Shown here piece after piece: positions 45,248 through 56,449 of a DNA stretch of 64,000 nt (position 1 is the stretch's first letter; the number at the start of each line of letters is the position of its first letter). The notes under the pieces are model-generated. The model ran no database searches. It saw only the letters and a list, made by a program, of their open reading frames with translations, and was not told the DNA's origin. The position numbers and the translations under genes were made by a program. Origin of the DNA: Anaeramoeba flamelloides (lineage: Eukaryota > Metamonada > Anaeramoebidae); NCBI GenBank assembly GCA_027625915.1, contig JANTQA010000012.1, forward strand, positions 16,268,501 to 16,332,500, given 5' to 3'.

Positions 45248-48200
45248 ATGACAACAACAAACAGTGAAGGAAAGAACTCACAGGAAGAAGAAAAACTTGA
45301 TAACAATAAAAAAGAAGTTAACCAAAATACAAAGATCGTTCAATTAGAAGACATCAAAAAACAGTTTCTAATTCGATTAGTCCAACAAAAAGATCTCAAA
45401 AGAATCAAAATTCTTGATTACAATCTATTTGGAACCAATTCTGAGGACGAGTTTTATCCAACACTTATCGACAATGAACTTTGCGCAATAGCGATCCCCC
45501 ATAATAAAAATTTTGTTGTGTGTGGTTATTGCTCTTCAGAAATTAAGAAAAAACCAGATCTCGAAAATAATATTGCAGATTTTGGATATATCAATGTTTG
45601 TTTTCCTTTTTTCTCAATAATCATTTTTTTCGTTTCTCTTGTTTCTTCATTCATCATAACCAAAAAAAAAAAAATCATCTTTTTTATTTGGGGAATAATC
45701 CCATCGAATTCGTTACAAAGTTTTAATTCAAATGATTAAACAAGGAAGAAATAAAAAAATATCTTGCTTAAATTTCTCTGTCTTCTTAACCTTATTGATC
45801 GAAGTGATCTTTCCAAAAGGAGTAACCAAAAAGTTTTTTTTTTTATCAAAAGAAACTTATTATGATAAAATGAAAAATAAGCAGAGCACGTTACATGCTG
45901 ATAAAAATTCAAGACTTTCCAACCCTATCATGGAAAGTTATAAGAAATAGAGATTGATTTTATATTATAAAATTGTCTTTTGATTAAATAGGTAAATTCA
46001 ATTTCCTTCATAAGTGAAATTTTCAGCTTCTCTTACCCCACTAGAGAAATTTTTTTTTGTCACAAATAAAGACAAAAATTGAATTTCAAAAGAAATCAAG
46101 GAAACCACAGAAACCACAGAAACTTCAAAGTATTTTTCGATCATTTCTTTTGGATTGTTTCAACCTGAGGTTTTTGTAATTTTTGAAACTTAAGGACTAC
46201 GTTCCCACCCTTGAGAGTGTTAAGTAATTGATTTATTTCACTTTCACTTCTCACAAAAAAATTCCAGACGGAAGAAATTGGACAAAAAAAAAAACATTTT
46301 TTGTCATCTTTAGCTTTTCAGGCAGACTTTTTTTCAATCTTTTTCAATGAAAAGGAAAATAGAAAATAACAAAAAAAATAATTGCAAAAAATTGGCTTTT
46401 GGGAATTTCCAAGTGCATTTCAAATTTGAGAACATTTCAAACTTGTAAAAGTAAATTTAAAAAAGATGAAGAACAGCCCAAGAAAATAGTGTGAGTTCCA
46501 AAAGTTGAAATGGAAATTCTAAAATATTAAAATCAAAATTTTGGAATGATCTAACAAGGTAAAAATTGTGAAAATTTCACATTTTTTCTAAAAGAAATTC
46601 TCCTTGGACAAATATTATTTGGATTAAATAACCCTTTCAAGGGTGATTTTATACATTATTTCACTATTGTATCCTAAAAACGTAGTCCTTATTACGTGCT
46701 CTGATAATTATTTTTAGGAATTTGTTTGTGTAAGGTATTTCCAAAAAAGTTGGGCATTTTTTTTTTAGATTTCATAAAAAGCCCTATTTGTTTATGAGTC
46801 TATCTGTAAATTGGCAATACCAAATTAAGTAAAATCTTAATACTCGCCGAATCAACCCTATATTGTATTTTTTTCAAAATACATTCTTTGTAAAAATTAT
46901 AAAAATTTTAAAAAAAAAATTACACTCTTTTTTTGGAGAAAACAATATACATCCAATTTCCAGAAAAAGGAAAAGTATAACAAGGACACAAACATTTTTT
47001 TAAATTATAAAATATAATTATAAGTTTTCAATTCTATTATAAAATTTTAAAAGATTAAGAAGTTGGAAAACCTTTTTTTAGATCAAAAAGAAAACAATTA
47101 TTACCATTTTTTTCACCCCAAAAAATGTCATATAAAATCGTGATCAAAAATTTTCCTCGCTTTTATTTATGTAAGGTCTTATAAACAAACACATTGTATT
47201 ATTATTAAGAATCAATAAATGGTTGTTAATAATTTTTTTTTTTTCACTAATATTATGAGGATTTGGTTTAATAAAGTTATTTTTATTTGAAAGCCAAGCT
47301 AAAAAAATGATAAAAAATAACTAATTTCTAGGAATATTTATATTGGTTATTTTCAGAAAAAAGATTTTTATTAGATAATACTCTTCTGATTATTAGTATT
47401 ATTGGTTTTTTCTCTTTTTTTTTTTTTGTTGTTTTTTTTTGAGAAATAAATTGTTGAGTTTTTTGTAAAAATCCTCAAAATATAAAAAATAGAAGAGACA
47501 GATGGATAGAAGACATGTGAATTTTCTATAGATCTTAATTAACCAGTTATTTTTTTAAATTAAAAAAAATAGAATTCAAAAGGTGTATTGCTATTGGCTA
47601 GTTTCATTTATTTTGAGAGTTTAAAGATCGTGAATAAAATAACTTTTCAAAAAAATTGAAATGGAAATTGAATTTTTTAAAAATACACATCAACAATTTC
47701 ATCAATCTTTGTATTTTAAGGATTACCTATTACATTACTATAATTGACAAATAAAACATCTCCGATAAGTTCATTTTAACATTGATCTTTTAATGAGAGT
47801 AAAATCTTCCAAAAATTTACAAAAATTTGAATTTTCCATCATTTTTTTTCTCTTGATATTTACACATATTGGTGTACCTTCAAGGTGTTCTATTGATTTT
47901 TTTATAAAGGAATCGTACGAAAAGGAAAACAAAAAATAATTTTAAAAATATATTGAATTTTGGAGAAAAAAATAACCAAAAATTAAAATTTTAATAACTT
48001 CAACAAACCTCAAAGAATCAAAAATATAGATTAGACAACAATTTGATACGAGTTTGATTTGATATTTGAATCTCAATCTTTGGATTAAAGAAATTAATAA
48101 TTCAAAAAAAAATTCAATATTTATAATTTTTTTTATTATTGAAGAAGTTTAAATTACACTCTAGATGTCCTTTTGCTTAAATTTCCTCAAAGGCAATTTA

Positions 48201-49590
48201 AGCGTAAAAGCATAGATTTTAATGATTTTTCAAGGGAAAAACACACCCAATTTTTTATGTTTAAAGAGCAAAAATAAAAAATTGAAAAGAAAAAAAGAAA
48301 AATGAAATTTAAAAAGGGTTTTAAAGAAGCAATGGGTAAAAAATCAAAAAAAAAAAATCAAATCAATGCTATTTTTTCATGGAGAACACCCAAAATCACA
48401 GCCACGATACTTTTGGTTAATTTAATAATTCGATAATTGATCATGAGTGCTTATTTAGTGATCGTTATTTTTAATTGTTGCAATTTATTTGTTTTTTTTT
48501 TTGATCTGATTTACTTTAAATCTTTGTACATTTTTTACTTTTACTTTTTAGATTTTATTTCCAAGTTACTCATACTTTCGTATTTCATTGTCTCAGTATT
48601 AGAAAGTAACCACTTGATCCCTTTCCTTTGTAACTCTTTTCTCCAATTTAAAGAAGATTTAGCTCGAGAAAAAATGTAAAAAAATCAAAATTCAATTTAT
48701 TTGTATAAAAAAAGTTCTGTTCTGATAAAAAAAATTTAAAATCTTTTTCTTTTTATTTTCAACAAGTAAAATTTTTTTCATCATCTTTTTTTTTCTTTCA
48801 ATAAAACAAACTACCCAAATAATGTATTATTAACAGAAGACATTTTATTATTTTTTTTTTGTTCAAAATTTGATTTTGTCCACTTTTATCACTAAAATTT
48901 TATATGAAGAAAAAATAAACATTTTTTTGTTCTCTCACATAACAATGTGGTATGTGAATATGAATTTTGATATTATAAATATTTTTCATTTACAATGATT
49001 TCTTATTTAATGTAAAATTTATTTATCATGTAGTGGAATTCTTCTTCTTCTTTTTTTCTTTTCTTTTTGTTAATCCCTAAGAAACTACTTTTTAAAGATT
49101 AGTATTAATTTTAATATCGTATACATTCATCCATATATCTATCTATATAATATCTTAATATCACCAAAAGGCGTTGTGTGTAAGCCCCAAATTTTCTAGT
49201 AAAGGGCTTGGATATAATTTACTAAATATAATTATTAAAAAACTTTTCAACGAAAAGAAAGTATATGCAATTTATTTACATGTTCAAAAAAATAACATTC
49301 GAGGAATAAGTTTTTATCAAAAATTTGGGTTTATCATCACCAAAGAAAAGCCAAATCATTATTATTATCTCGAAAAAGGTACAGATGCACTAGTGATGAC
49401 ATTGTATTCCAACAATTTTACAAATGATCAAGAGATAGATGTTAATTCAATAACAAAAAAACTTGAAAATTTAACGGTAGTAAAAGAATGTAAAACCAAT
49501 AATGAGCAAAATGATAATAACAAAAACAATTTGGAAAAAGAAACCAAGAAGAATATTAATTCTTGCAATGAAACAATTACAAAAAATTAA
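45248..49590 (+). CDS. NAA50-like N-alpha-acetyltransferase, two exons, ~255 aa
   Basis: Exon 1 45248-45595 (ATG; a GTG further upstream is in frame but less likely), exon 2 49171-49590 (TAA). The donor is GTTTGT and the acceptor ccaaaag; both exons meet in phase 0, giving FGYIN-ALCVSPKFSSKGLG. The GNAT fold aligns with human NAA50 throughout: LIRLVQQKDLKRIKILDYNL, then SEDEFY, the beta4/acetyl-CoA loop above, and IYLHVQKNNIRGISFYQKFG, ending HYYYLEKGTDALVMTLY. The Tyr of GYIN and the His of LHVQ occupy the positions of NAA50's catalytic Tyr73 and His112. The first Arg of the acetyl-CoA motif (R/QxxGxG) is Ser here. NAA50 acetylates Met-starting N-termini in the NatA/NatE complex at the ribosome. 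Lys/Asn/Glu-rich extensions of about 38 residues at the start and 60 at the end are lineage additions. Confidence 0.85.
46193..46689. mobile_element. 497 bp TIR element flanked by TA (MITE family B)
   Basis: Starts aggactacgttcccaccctt and ends with the complement aaaacgtagtcct. TA flanks both ends (46191-46192 and 46690-46691), as for Tc1/mariner-type insertion. A second inner inverted match, cacccttgagagtgtta against the complement of taaccctttcaagggtga, supports longer termini. No coding frame. It sits inside the intron of the NAA50-like gene. Confidence 0.7.
46725..47195. repeat. Dispersed repeat W, copy 2 (in NAA50-like intron)
   Basis: Right part (47060-47155) is the inverted counterpart of 27293-27400 in the NUP205 intron. 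Ends show a loose inverted match (tttgtttgtgtaaggta at 46727; taaggtcttataaacaaaca at 47172). It starts about 35 bp after MITE B. Confidence 0.45.
48590..48679 (+). CDS. Possible orphan exon inside NAA50-like intron
   Basis: After an acceptor-like site (ttcattgtctcag) the frame reads VLESNHLIPFLCNSF and then LQFKEDLAREKM before TAA. The composition looks coding, but no partner exon was identified and the family is not recognised. It could be an alternative terminal exon, a nested gene remnant, or chance. Confidence 0.2.
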   Translation, partial: VSVLESNHLIPFLCNSFLQFKEDLAREKM

Positions 49591-50021
49591 TTCATTTTTT
49601 TTTTTTTTTAATTATTCTAGTTAAAGTATCTTTGATTTTGCAATGCTATCATTTTTGAGTCTTACCACTTGATAAAAACAAAAAAATAATAAAAATAATA
49701 ATAATTTTTTTGACATTTAAAGTTTAAAAAAAATAGCGTTTTTAAAAAATTAATTTGTTTCCAATTTTAATAAATATTTTATTCAATTTTCTAATAGAAA
49801 ATTCTTTCCCCTACTCTCTTTTCGGAGAACAATAAATAAATAAAAACTGTAAATTTTTTTCAGATTGAGAATGTCGCATAATATACCCTTTTTCGATTCA
49901 TTATTCATCTTGTCATTCGTAAAAAACTAAAAAAAAAATATGATTAATTGTTAAAATTTCTAAATGAAAATTTTGAACCTTTTGACAGAAGAGGAAATTA
50001 ATTTCCTTACTTCAAAATTAC

Positions 50022-50078
50022 ATACATACATATATACATACATGTATACATGCATACATATACATATACATCTTTTAT
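50022..50078. repeat. ACAT/ACATAT microsatellite
   Basis: Imperfect array of acat and acatat units, interrupted by catg steps. Confidence 0.8.
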
Positions 50079-52162
50079 ATAACAAATATTATTAATAAAA
50101 TAAATAATGACTTAAAAAAATGTAGATATACAAAATCTTGTTTAAAATATAAAAATTTTATCTTTTCGAAATTTAAGGTTTTTTCAAACATTCTTTTATG
50201 AATCTCAACTCTACATTAAAAATTTATAATTTTTCTTATTTTTAAAGTATAATAAACAATTTTCCAGTCAATATTGTACTGTTTTAATGTATGAATTACA
50301 TGTGTTTAAAGGGTTTGAATGGATATTGGAAGAAAAAATTTATTTTTGAAATTTTCAAAATTTCAATTTCACTTTTTGACATTTTTGTTTTACTTTTTTT
50401 TTTCGATTTTTTTTTTGAAAAGTAATAGTTTCTAAATTCTTTTTTTTATTACATAATTGATAGTCACCAATTAAAAGCTTGTTATTCTAAAAGTATTTGA
50501 ATTATAAAAATGATTGGAGAAAGATCATATTGATTTCTATTGGAATTTTCTATTCCTTCAATAGGAAGAACAATAATGAACATTGTTATTTTTATCAATG
50601 TGTTACCTCAGTATTTTATTTTTTCAATTATCAAGTAAATCTATTGATTGATTAGATTAACTTCATGCACTGATTAGCTATTCTTTGATGTTTATATTGT
50701 AATACTCATTTCTTCTTTACAGTTCATAGAAAAATTATCAAAAATAATTGATATATGAAAAATATTTTTTCAATTTTGACAGTAGCAAAGTTGATTTTTG
50801 AGATTCAGATTTTTTATAATTTCATTTTATTTATTTTTACATTAAATATATTTAACGACTCTATATGTATAAATGTTTTTTAGTGACAAATTATGTATTT
50901 TGAAAAAATAAAATAATTTAAAAATAATTAAAACTCAGATCTATTACCATATATCTAATCTAATTAGTACTTGGTTTTTAAAAGAAGATTTTTTTGTTGA
51001 CAATACCTTGTAAGGATTAACAAAATACCTTTTTTAAACTGTTTCATAGATAAATTTTTCACTGAAAAATCCCAATTATTAAATTAGATAGTAAAAAACA
51101 TTGGATCTAAATAATTAGACCAAATAATTATAAAGAAATATTTTTTTTTTATTTTATAGAATTTGAAACTCGGTTATTGTAAATTTAACAGTTTTATTTT
51201 TATAAAAAATCTTTTTTTTTTTTTAAAAAAAAAAATTAAAACTGGTTATTCTCGATTGAATTAAGTCCATTTTTAGAAAGTTGAAGAAAGTTAATTGTTG
51301 ACCTGTATTTTTTTATGAACACTATCAGGAATGGATTTAATAAGATATTCATTCTTTTTAACATTTTTTAACTTCATATTATATATTTTTCTTTTTTTTT
51401 ATTTCTATTTCTCATAGATATTCTTTTTTGTTCTATTCTTGTTTCTTTCACTTTTATAAAATCGAATCAAACTTCAAATAAAGATTTTTTATTTTTTTTC
51501 GAAAAAAAAAAAAAAAAAAAGAGGAATTGGTCCTTCAAGACACACCCATGGAAATTTTACTGTTTTGAAATTTATTTATGTTTCAAGAAAGCAAAAAAAG
51601 AGAATCAAAGAATTTTTTCTTGTATTTTATGACAAGAAGTGTTCAAGTTTCAACATGTAGTTTTGATTTTTATTGTTTATTGATTTATTGTTAAGGGTTA
51701 ATTCCTATTTATAGTTATCTTGATATAATTAGAGTACCAAGATACAATCACAAAAATCATTTTATACTTTTAACTGTGATCTAAAAAAAAAAAGATAGAA
51801 AAATAAAGAGTCTATAAAAAAAAAAAATGAAGTTTTCGATAAACTAATACAAAGTCAGTAAACAAATGAAGAAACAATAAAGATAAAGTAAAAAATAAGA
51901 TGTGAGAAACAGGAGTTATTTGAACCAAGAATTTGTTAATGTGAGTGATTATTGGTCATTTTGATAAGTGATCCTTTTTCCTAATAACACTATGTGCCAA
52001 ATTGGTCTTGAAGTATTGGATAGTAATATCATAAATTTCTTTTCCATTCATTTTCGTCAAAGATTAGTCTATATCTTCTTTGGCAATTATGTTAAAATCA
52101 AAATTGATGATTTTTTTGGGAGACTTTCTTCCAGAGTCTTCTGTTATTTTTTATTATCCCAT

Positions 52163-52721
52163 ATTAAGGTTTACAATCCCTGAAACTGGAAAAAAGATTA
52201 TCTTGTATATGGGTGTGTCAACTTGTTATTTTGGTTCTTAGCTGATCGATCCACAACTAAGTTTGGATCGTTGAGGTGGCTGAAAAATGCTATTTTTGTC
52301 ATTTTATTTTTTTTTTCCGAAATCCAAATTGATGAGTCTAAGATTAATTAATTGGAAGGTATTGAATTGAAAGTGTTAATTTTTGGGTTGTCAATTGAAA
52401 TTATCATTTTCCTTTTACAGAATTAGGAGTAAATAAAAAAAATTTTTTTTACAAGCATCAAATAATACAAAGCGTAAATAAAAATTTCAACACAGAAAAC
52501 AAAAAACTCAATTACTAATTCAATATCTTCCAATTAATTAATCTTAGACTCATCAATTCGGATTTCGGAAAAAAAAAATAAAATGAAAAAAATAGCATTT
52601 TTCAGCCACCTATACGATCCAAACTTAGTTGTGGATCGATCAGCTAAGAACCAAAATAACAAGTTGACACACCCATATACAAGATAATCTTTTTTCCAGT
52701 TTCAGGGATTATAAACCTTAA
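52163..52721. repeat. High-identity foldback, arms ~210 bp, spacer ~135 bp
   Basis: Left arm 52163-52375 and right arm 52510-52721 are near-perfect complements. Tracts such as gtgtgtcaacttgttatttt (52213) and agctgatcgatccacaacta (52241) recur inverted at 52658 and 52623. Only a handful of mismatches are visible, so the arms are much younger than those at 8715-9565. The spacer has no open frame. Confidence 0.92.
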
Positions 52722-52840
52722 GTGGTCTACATTACCTATTTTTCTTTTTACAATATGTACATATTTTAAAATACAAATAATTTTTTTTATCTGTATGTTT
52801 ACCTACTCATACCATTACATAATTATTTTTTGAATGAATA

Positions 52841-52986
52841 CTATTTTTTATGACTTCCAATTGAGATATGGTTACTTTTCGTTAAATAGTACTGTGAATC
52901 AGATGATTTTAAGGTATTTTTGTTGTTGCAAATTTTGTTCATTTTGGGAAGAATCCCCTTTGTTTTGTGTGACGTGAAACCAACTA
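52841..52986 (-). pseudogene. Protein-like frame cut by MITE A copy 2, downstream part
   Basis: Immediately after the MITE, the minus strand reads LVGFTSHKTKGILPKMNKIC followed by an Asn/Lys/Ser-rich stretch and a stop. The composition (Trp-free but rich in Lys, His, Gly, Cys) is unlike flanking noise. On the other side of the MITE, at 53447-53512, the same strand and compatible frame reads EYILEKYAKRGKPKKKL. I do not recognise the family. Confidence 0.4.
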
Positions 52987-53446
52987 ACTCTTGAGAGAAA
53001 AATGTTGGACATAGAAAAATAATTGGACACAAATTATAATTAGGAACCTTACTGAAAATGATTTTTAATTTCAATCTTTTGTGAAATAACTAAAGAAAAT
53101 AACAATAATCTACTTATTAAAATAAAGATTAATGGAATTCTACTTTTTCAAAACCTTATCTCTTATAATCTAAAGCAAGTTTAAAAATTACTATTTTCAG
53201 AATTAATAGTGAACTTTACCAAAACTTGGATTTTTGTGAAAATAGCATGATCTACTTTAGTTATCAACCATTCAAATGAGTACTCTACATATACCACAGA
53301 TTAATGAACTTGTAACACATTTAAACCTAGACTTATATAAAATTCACCTAGTTATCAATAGGATTTGATTTTCAATTTTACTAATGTTCCCAATTAAAAA
53401 TGGTGTCCAACCATTTTTCTGTTTCCAACATTTTTCTCTCAACAGT
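52987..53446. mobile_element. 460 bp TIR element (MITE family A, copy 2)
   Basis: Full-length relative of 10219-10678. Termini are actcttgagagaaaaatgtt and the complement of catttttctctcaacagt. TA precedes (52985-52986) and follows (53447-53448) the element, a clean TA duplication. No coding capacity; mobilisation would need a transposase from elsewhere. Confidence 0.85.
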
Positions 53447-53607
53447 TAGTTTTTTTTTTGGTTTTCCTCTTTTTGCATATTTTTCCAAGATGTATTCTTT
53501 ATTTGGTCCATTTCTATTTCTTTAACAAGGTTGTCTAGTTTGATGTGTCAAAATTTCTGAATGAAATTTGAATTGTTAGACTTTGTTCTAAAAACTCAAT
53601 TTTTGCA

Positions 53608-53852
53608 AAAAAACTTACTGTTAATTGTAAAATAAATCGGACAAAATTTTCATTCATCGTTCCCAAAAAAATCTTTGAAATAATCTTTGAAAATCGAATT
53701 ATTTTTCAACCATATAACGTGTTTAACGTGGTTAGAGGATCGGGACTATCAAAATTCTGTATTCAAAGGATTTTTGAAATCATAATTTAATTTTGGAAAG
53801 ATAAATGAAAATTTTGTCGGATTTATTTTTCAATTAATAGTAACAAATAAAA
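53608..53852. repeat. Inverted pair of repeat Y
   Basis: aaataaatcggacaaaattt (53631) is matched in inverted orientation by gaaaattttgtcggatttat (53807). Arms are about 60 bp with ~80% identity, separated by ~125 bp. The same motif occurs near 8722 and 9682. Confidence 0.6.
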
Positions 53853-54568
53853 ACACCCATTTCGTACACATTCGTTTCATCGAAGAATGGAAACTAAAAT
53901 AATTTTGATTTTTAATGAAAAAGTTTATAATTATTGAACAAATCTTGAAATTACAAAATTGAAAAAAAAAAGTTACTTTTGGAGGTTCTTAATATGAATT
54001 CCTAAATACCGAAATACTGTGTTTTTAGACTAGGTCTTTGGATTTGGAAAATAAATTTTAAAAAAAATTAACCGAATAAACATTTTTTAATTTAGAATCC
54101 TTTGTAAAAAAATCTCATGATTTATTAGGCAATAATATTTATCATAGCTTTTTTAGAACCATTTGAACGACGGGAAACTCGTTCACTAATATGATTCACC
54201 TATAATTGAAAACATACTTTGACTATAAAAGTATCTACAATGACAATAATCCCTTAAAACTAAAATTTTTGTTCATGAATTCGAAAATAATTCTTGATTT
54301 TTTTTGATCAAAGCCCAAAACAAGAGAAAATTTTTCTCTCGTTTTTGAACTGTTGAACACAACTACGAAATTCAATTGAGGAACATTTAATTTTTGACGA
54401 CAATTATAAAAGAACTTTTGACGAATTTTTTACGAACACTAATTTTGTAAAAGTGTGAGATAACAGTATTGTAGGAAAAGTCAAAGAAATTCCAAAAATC
54501 AAAATGTTGAAAATATTTTTATTCATTATTTTCCAAAAACAAATTATTTCGAACAAACTAAAATCTAT

Positions 54569-56449
54569 ATGGGTAAAAATAACTCAAAAGAAATTGTAAA
54601 ACACGATCTTAAAACGATACGATCACTAGTCCCAAAAAAGTATTCCCCGAACCACTATAAAACAAAGAATTATTTGTTGAATGATTTAACCAACCCCAAA
54701 GTAAATATTGCTATTGAAGAAGAAACTACTCTTTTCCATGAAGCGATCAAGTGTTGTGGCGAGAAGGTGTTAACATATTTGCTGCTTGTGGGTGCTGATC
54801 CTTCTTTGAATATTACTCGCATCAGTTCCAAAAAGTTTGTGGGTCAAATTGTGAACAATTATTTTGGGTATTCAAATCAAACAAACAACCTGCTCAATTC
54901 CCAGAAGGAAAAGGCCCAAGATATTGACACAAAACCAGTAATGGAAATTCTTTCATCGCTTGAATTTGCAGAGGAAGCGAAAAACAAGGACGCAATTCGG
55001 GTTATAAGACTTTTTGAAATGAGCCCCAAAAACTTTAAGGAACAATTTGCAGATCGTTATCAAATACCGCAGCAATATTTAAAGATTGCCTTTTCTGGAA
55101 ATAGGAAAAATACAAAGACTAACAGCACTACGAATAGGAAGACAAACCAAAAAATGAATTGTAAGGAATACATTCTAGTAAATAAAAGTGAGATCCAAAA
55201 TGAGGAAGAAAGCCAAAAAGATCAAACAAATGTCATTCCGATCGAAAATATGAGCGATCACCAAACAAAAATTGAACAAAACAGCTCAAACTCCTGTTTT
55301 CATTCTGATCCAGTGATCATTAATTCTACTACCCAAAAGAATTCAAAAGTACGATCAGAAACGTCTAGTACTTCAAGCAAATCAAAAAACTCCACAACCC
55401 AACCAAAGTATTCAATAACTTTAAATAAATCTCCTCGAGGATCTGAAGCAAGTCTCTCCTTGGTGGGGTCAACAAACAAAAAAAACACCTTCGAACTACC
55501 AAAGAGTAATTTCCAAAAGAATGATGATTTTGATAGCGATAATTCGAATGGGATGTTTTCACTGAACTTTTCGTCACTATTTGAAACAAATGAAAGCATG
55601 TTACCACAGCTTTGCATCCAAGAGAATAATATACAGGACGTATATGATTTAATACAAGTGATTAAAAGGATATACCAGTACAAAAAGGAACTCAAAAATG
55701 ATCAGAAAAATACTTACCAAGAGAAAAATGATTTTTCAGATCATAAGACAATTTCCAAAAGAAAAAAACAATTTCGAATTGATCCAAAGATCATTAGTGG
55801 GTTGCACAAATTAAGAATCATGGATAAACAATTCACAAACATGCAGAAAAGAACAGAGACAGAAATGGAAAAAGATCTCGAATTCAAAATCCAAAAAGAT
55901 CGATTAAATCTTTTACAACAAATGAAAAAACGAATCCTTGAAATAAATGAAAGGATTCAAAAGGATTCGGAAGTCAACGTATTTTTTAAAAAAATACAAC
56001 TGATACTTGCAGATATACTTTGTGTGTCATTTATATCAGATATTTCATATTCAAATGATATATATATAAATTTTTTTCACAAGCATCATCAAAAAGTTTG
56101 TAAAGTAGGGAATTCACAAAAAAAAATTTCCAAATTAACAATAGATTTTGGCGAGTTAATGGGATTTCAGAATGAAGAACAATCAAAATCATTGATTTCC
56201 CAAATAAAAAAACAAAATAGAAAGTTAAAAAAATTAAAAAGAGAAGAAAAAGAATACAGATTAATTGTCGAAAGTCTATCTCTTTTAATAGATTGCAATT
56301 CAAAAATACAAAATAAATTACAAAAAATGAAACATATACAATTTGAAATTGATAAATTCGACTCACAATTGTCCAAAATGACCAACATTCAAGAAAAAAA
56401 AAATCCAGATGTTTTTGACAACGTGAGTCTCAGTGATGATGATGACTAA
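54569..56449 (+). CDS. Ankyrin-repeat / coiled-coil protein, probable N-myristoylation (626 aa)
   Basis: Single-exon frame from ATG to TAA. The start MGKNNSKE fits the N-myristoylation pattern (Gly2, Ser6, Lys7), so the protein is probably membrane-anchored at its N-terminus. Residues ~50-85 hold an ankyrin-like repeat (TLFHEAIKCCGEKVLTYLLL then VGADPSLN), with a more divergent helical pair near 125-150 (AKNKDAIRVIRLFE). Residues ~180-330 are Ser/Thr/Asn/Gln-rich and likely disordered. Residues ~360-610 are mainly Lys/Glu/Gln heptad-like coiled coil (MDKQFTNMQKRTETEMEKDL and IQKDRLNLLQQMKKRILEIN), ending in an acidic tail SLSDDDD. I do not recognise an orthologue. A role as a membrane-linked scaffold is only inferred from the architecture. 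Confidence 0.85.
   Translation: MGKNNSKEIVKHDLKTIRSLVPKKYSPNHYKTKNYLLNDLTNPKVNIAIEEETTLFHEAIKCCGEKVLTYLLLVGADPSLNITRISSKKFVGQIVNNYFGYSNQTNNLLNSQKEKAQDIDTKPVMEILSSLEFAEEAKNKDAIRVIRLFEMSPKNFKEQFADRYQIPQQYLKIAFSGNRKNTKTNSTTNRKTNQKMNCKEYILVNKSEIQNEEESQKDQTNVIPIENMSDHQTKIEQNSSNSCFHSDPVIINSTTQKNSKVRSETSSTSSKSKNSTTQPKYSITLNKSPRGSEASLSLVGSTNKKNTFELPKSNFQKNDDFDSDNSNGMFSLNFSSLFETNESMLPQLCIQENNIQDVYDLIQVIKRIYQYKKELKNDQKNTYQEKNDFSDHKTISKRKKQFRIDPKIISGLHKLRIMDKQFTNMQKRTETEMEKDLEFKIQKDRLNLLQQMKKRILEINERIQKDSEVNVFFKKIQLILADILCVSFISDISYSNDIYINFFHKHHQKVCKVGNSQKKISKLTIDFGELMGFQNEEQSKSLISQIKKQNRKLKKLKREEKEYRLIVESLSLLIDCNSKIQNKLQKMKHIQFEIDKFDSQLSKMTNIQEKKNPDVFDNVSLSDDDD

Larger units (their letters stand above)
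45596..49170 (+). other. 3.6 kb intron of the NAA50-like gene
   Basis: Splits the GNAT domain right before the acetyl-CoA-binding loop. The DNA carries a 497 bp TIR element (46193-46689), repeat W copy 2 (46725-47195), and a protein-like plus frame at 48590-48679. Frames at 45732-45950 do not resemble the missing part of any GNAT protein; none is missing. Confidence 0.8.
49591..54568. other. Gene-poor region with foldback and MITE
   Basis: Contains a (CATA)n-type tract (50026-50075), the foldback 52163-52721, MITE A copy 2 (52987-53446), protein-like minus frames at 52841-52986 and 53447-53512 on either side of that MITE, and the inverted pair of repeat Y (53608-53852). The rest (49600-51950) shows only short A/T-rich frames. 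Confidence 0.75.

Noticed and set aside
45732-45950. 72-codon plus frame after NAA50-like exon 1
   Set aside because: Starts beyond the GTTTGT donor and does not resemble any part of a GNAT domain; treated as intron.
51968-52183. 71-codon plus frame overlapping the left end of the foldback
   Set aside because: It opens at a non-ATG codon, runs into the foldback arm and matches no recognised family.
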